The translations under genes and the position numbers were made by a program. 64,000 bases of DNA, taken from the NCBI RefSeq assembly GCF_037038585.1, contig NC_092560.1, positions 54,906,049-54,970,048 on the forward strand, written 5' to 3'. A model generated the notes under the pieces. It was not told the origin of the DNA. It ran no database searches and worked only from the letters and a program-made list of their open reading frames with translations. Positions 61,193-64,000 of the stretch are shown in pieces (positions within the stretch are counted from its first letter, which is position 1; the number at the start of each line of letters is the position of its first letter). Source of the stretch: Patagioenas fasciata (Eukaryota; Chordata; Aves; Columbiformes; Columbidae).

Positions 61193-64000
61193 GGATATTT
61201 CCAAGCACTTGGAATTCCAAGTGAAATTGCAGTCTTTAATTATGCTTTTGAGTTACTACAAGATTTTAAAAAAAATCAATGCAGGGCTTGACCACCAAAA
61301 CCACTGTGAAAACTAACTCTAAGCCTACTTTCCATAATTTCTTCCTTGAGCTGCCTGTCTCTTTACCTTTGGGAAATCCAAAACAAGTCTGATGAGCCAA
61401 AGACAACCTGAACACAACCCTTCTCTCTGCACATTATCAGGTTCCTTCTTGAGAAAAGGTGGTGTCTGGTTAGACGAAAGAAGTCTTTGGGTGAGCCCTC
61501 AAATCAGCCTTGCTTAGATGTAGCCTCAGCTGGACAAAAAATTTCACAACCTCACTACCTCAAATGACAAGGCAGACGCTACTAAATAATAGGCAAACCC
61601 AAACCATGACACAGACCTTCCAGAGAAGATCTGTGTTCATCAAGAAGGTGGCAGTTAGATTAGTTGAATATGCAACAATTTTTAATTTTCCCCAAGTCTT
61701 ATTTGGCACCCTGCCTTGTCAGCATACACAAGTTGTTCTCAAATGAATTTCTCGATTAACCAGTAGCAAGAACACAGACAGGTCTGTGCCAGCCAACAGG
61801 CTCAAAACCAGTATAGCTCCATAGTGCCTTTTATAACTTGAATGCAGACAGCTGAAATTCATGCTGGCTATATGGATTTGCCCTTTGAATTTTACTTAGG
61901 CTCCTGAATTCTTTAAAATATCCTGGAATCACTTACTACTCATTAAAAAATGGTTTATAAACTCTTTCAAAAGCCCACAAAACTTAAATAGCAAGAATTC
62001 ATACCTACATTCCTGTGTAGTTACTTTGGTTGGAAAGAGAAGGTCTGAAAACTATCAAAACAAGTGTCTCATGTGGGATGATCTATGAAATTTGTTCTGG
62101 TATGTGCGGACAAATAAAGTCAGACTTCCCAGAAAGGCTTGAAAATTACTGCAATGCTTTGAGTATTTGGTGTTGCAAGATCTAGGTCATAACAAACTAC
62201 TAACATACGGGATTTCAAGGAATGGTGCTGCAGGCAAGTGATGCCATCTGCTGTTGACCATCCACAGGACACTAAACCAGATGACTACTTTGATTTATGA
62301 CACTTCTCTTTTGCATTTTTTTCTGTCTCTACTACCCACTTTGAATATAATTTTTTTTTTTTTTTTTTTTTTTTCCACAAGGGGCATTCTATAAAGCACT
62401 TGTGTGATCTGGATACCTGATAGTTGTTTGTAACTTAGATTTCTGCTTTTCCATATTTCAAAATGAGAAAAACAGAGCAGACGTGGAGAGGTGGTAAAAA
62501 GAGAACGGGTAAGGAACAATGTATTTGCATTTCCTCAGAAATATGACAAAACACTTTGGTCTAAGGACTATTGAAACTAAAGGGAAAATGTTCTGTAAGG
62601 TTTACTGGGATTTGGGTAAGAGCTGGATTGCTTTAAAAGTCACTGAAAAGATCCATCCATTCTCATACATTTTTTTTTTCTTTTGGTAAAACAATGTGAC
62701 TGCTACAATTCTAAACTGGAAGGAAAACAGTCCATCAAGTAGATCATTATTAGGTTGCCCAGAATAGGGTAGTATTCGGGATTCTGGATTTATCAAACGC
62801 TTCTAGGAGTACTTCGAATAGGTCATTCTTAGGCCCTGGTTTATTCATCTTTTTTAAAACAAATATCTCTATATAAAATCTTCCACGAGAAAAAGAAATA
62901 GTAGTGTAGTGTCAGCAGAAGTATCTTGTGCAGCCCCACCAGATATTTCACAGATGAAACCTATATCAGTAGTTAAAAATGACAGCTGAGAGACTGCAAG
63001 AAGACCTGAATGTGTCAAAAAGAAAAAAAAAAAAAAAAGAAATAGATTAGCTTCCTGGAGTGTTTGAATTCCTATATGGAGAAAGACATTTTTAAAACCA
63101 TCTGGTGATAAAATGTGTTCAGGAAGCAGTGGTTTAGCATAAAGAACTTCGCATTTTTTTCACTTCGGAGTTTTGTATCCTTCTCTACTCTCCACTTGAC
63201 TCTGTGAAGTGGTCTTACTTACTTTCATCTTTGAAATGCCTACTTCTGACTGGGAGGCAAGGATGCCTCCACAAAGTGGTCCTTGGACCTCACGTATTCT
63301 GTATTAGCAGCTGCACAGACATTCTACTCATTTTCGCAACTTGAATTATGTGAAATCAATAGCAAGACTGTACACACACTGCTTTGGGTAGGTCCGCCCA
63401 GACTCTGGAATGTCCACAGCCTTGGGGCCCTGGTGCTCTTCAGCGGGCACAAAGGGGCTACTTCCTCAGCACACAGCCTCACGCTGCTCAGCCTATGGCC
63501 AGGTCTATGGTTGCACTTGTCACACTATCCCAAAGTACCAAGCTCTGTTTTGTTAGCATTGGAGTGTTTTGGAAATCGATGTAAATGTATATGGGTGGAT
63601 AACTCTGCTTCAAAATAATTGGTCCAGAACTTATGGAAGCAACTGGAGGCTGCCGTATAAACAATGCACTTTAAATATTTTGCATTTAACCATGTGCCAT
63701 GCTGACAAGTTTACCAATGGCACATCTGCAATGATCTGCCTTGCCATGATAGACAGAGATATGAAGCGTCAGCTTTCCCTTGCTCATCCAATAAATGCAC
63801 ACTTGTTTTCTTCTGCAATGGGAAGGAAGTTTCTTCAACAACTTTGAGCACATAATTTAATATAGTATGACAGTATTTGAATTCTTATGCCAAATGTGCT
63901 GGCAGGAAATGTTCATGCAGAAACTATTCATATGAAATATAAGAACAGCAAGGTAAAAAACAAAACACAGAGAGGAACTGAAGAGCTACAGTGAATGATT

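Noticed and set aside
62350-62374. Long T run as a sign of a processed pseudogene tail
   Set aside because: No gene-like sequence lies beside it on the minus strand; it is treated as a homopolymer.

Overview
This is vertebrate nuclear DNA, and almost certainly a bird. It carries CR1 LINE fragments with the characteristic avian 3' end, several classes of avian-type endogenous retrovirus (ERV), AT-rich introns with GT-AG splice sites, and no bacterial-style gene organisation. One host gene is firmly identified: four consecutive coding exons of RGS7BP (R7BP) lie on the minus strand at 50950-35111. RGS7BP belongs to human 5q12, which corresponds to the avian Z chromosome, so the window is probably Z-linked. 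A W gametolog cannot be excluded from sequence alone.

Bases 1-23215 are a nest of ERVs. Two decayed class I (gammaretrovirus-like) proviruses lie head to head: one on the minus strand at 1-3075 and one on the plus strand from about 3090 to 17656 (gag, pro, pol, env, 3' LTR). Each was later hit by the same class III (ERV-L/spuma-like) family. The minus-strand copy contains a solo LTR (1811-2471) with a perfect 5-bp target duplication. The plus-strand copy is split inside the reverse transcriptase region by a full-length, apparently intact ERV-L element (6367-13285, minus strand). That element has LTRs differing at about 5 of 665 positions, a tRNA-Lys1,2-type primer-binding site, a polypurine tract, a 613-residue Gag and a Pol of about 1060 residues with every expected catalytic residue. 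Gag and Pol share a frame and are separated by one UAG with a possible stem-loop or pseudoknot downstream. Gag begins with an unusual multi-span hydrophobic region. The LTRs carry a conserved TCTCGCGAGA motif upstream of the TATA box. Next come a diverged tandem repeat of about 59 bp (17884-18180) and a mosaic, internally deleted provirus (18239-23215, minus strand). Its 5' half is class II (betaretrovirus-like) and its 3' end is class I-like.

Bases 23216-35110 are gene-poor. They hold two exon-like blocks resembling ADCY10 (soluble adenylyl cyclase) at 24351-25204, weak coding-like remnants at 26985-27900, a CpG-rich block around 29780-30340, and the 3' flank of RGS7BP. Bases 35111-64000 are the 3' half of RGS7BP with its introns. 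The introns contain five CR1 fragments, a 231-bp inverted-repeat element nested in one of them, a solo LTR (60407-61192) and simple repeats. The first RGS7BP exons were not found and probably lie beyond the right edge. No RNA genes or CRISPR arrays were seen.
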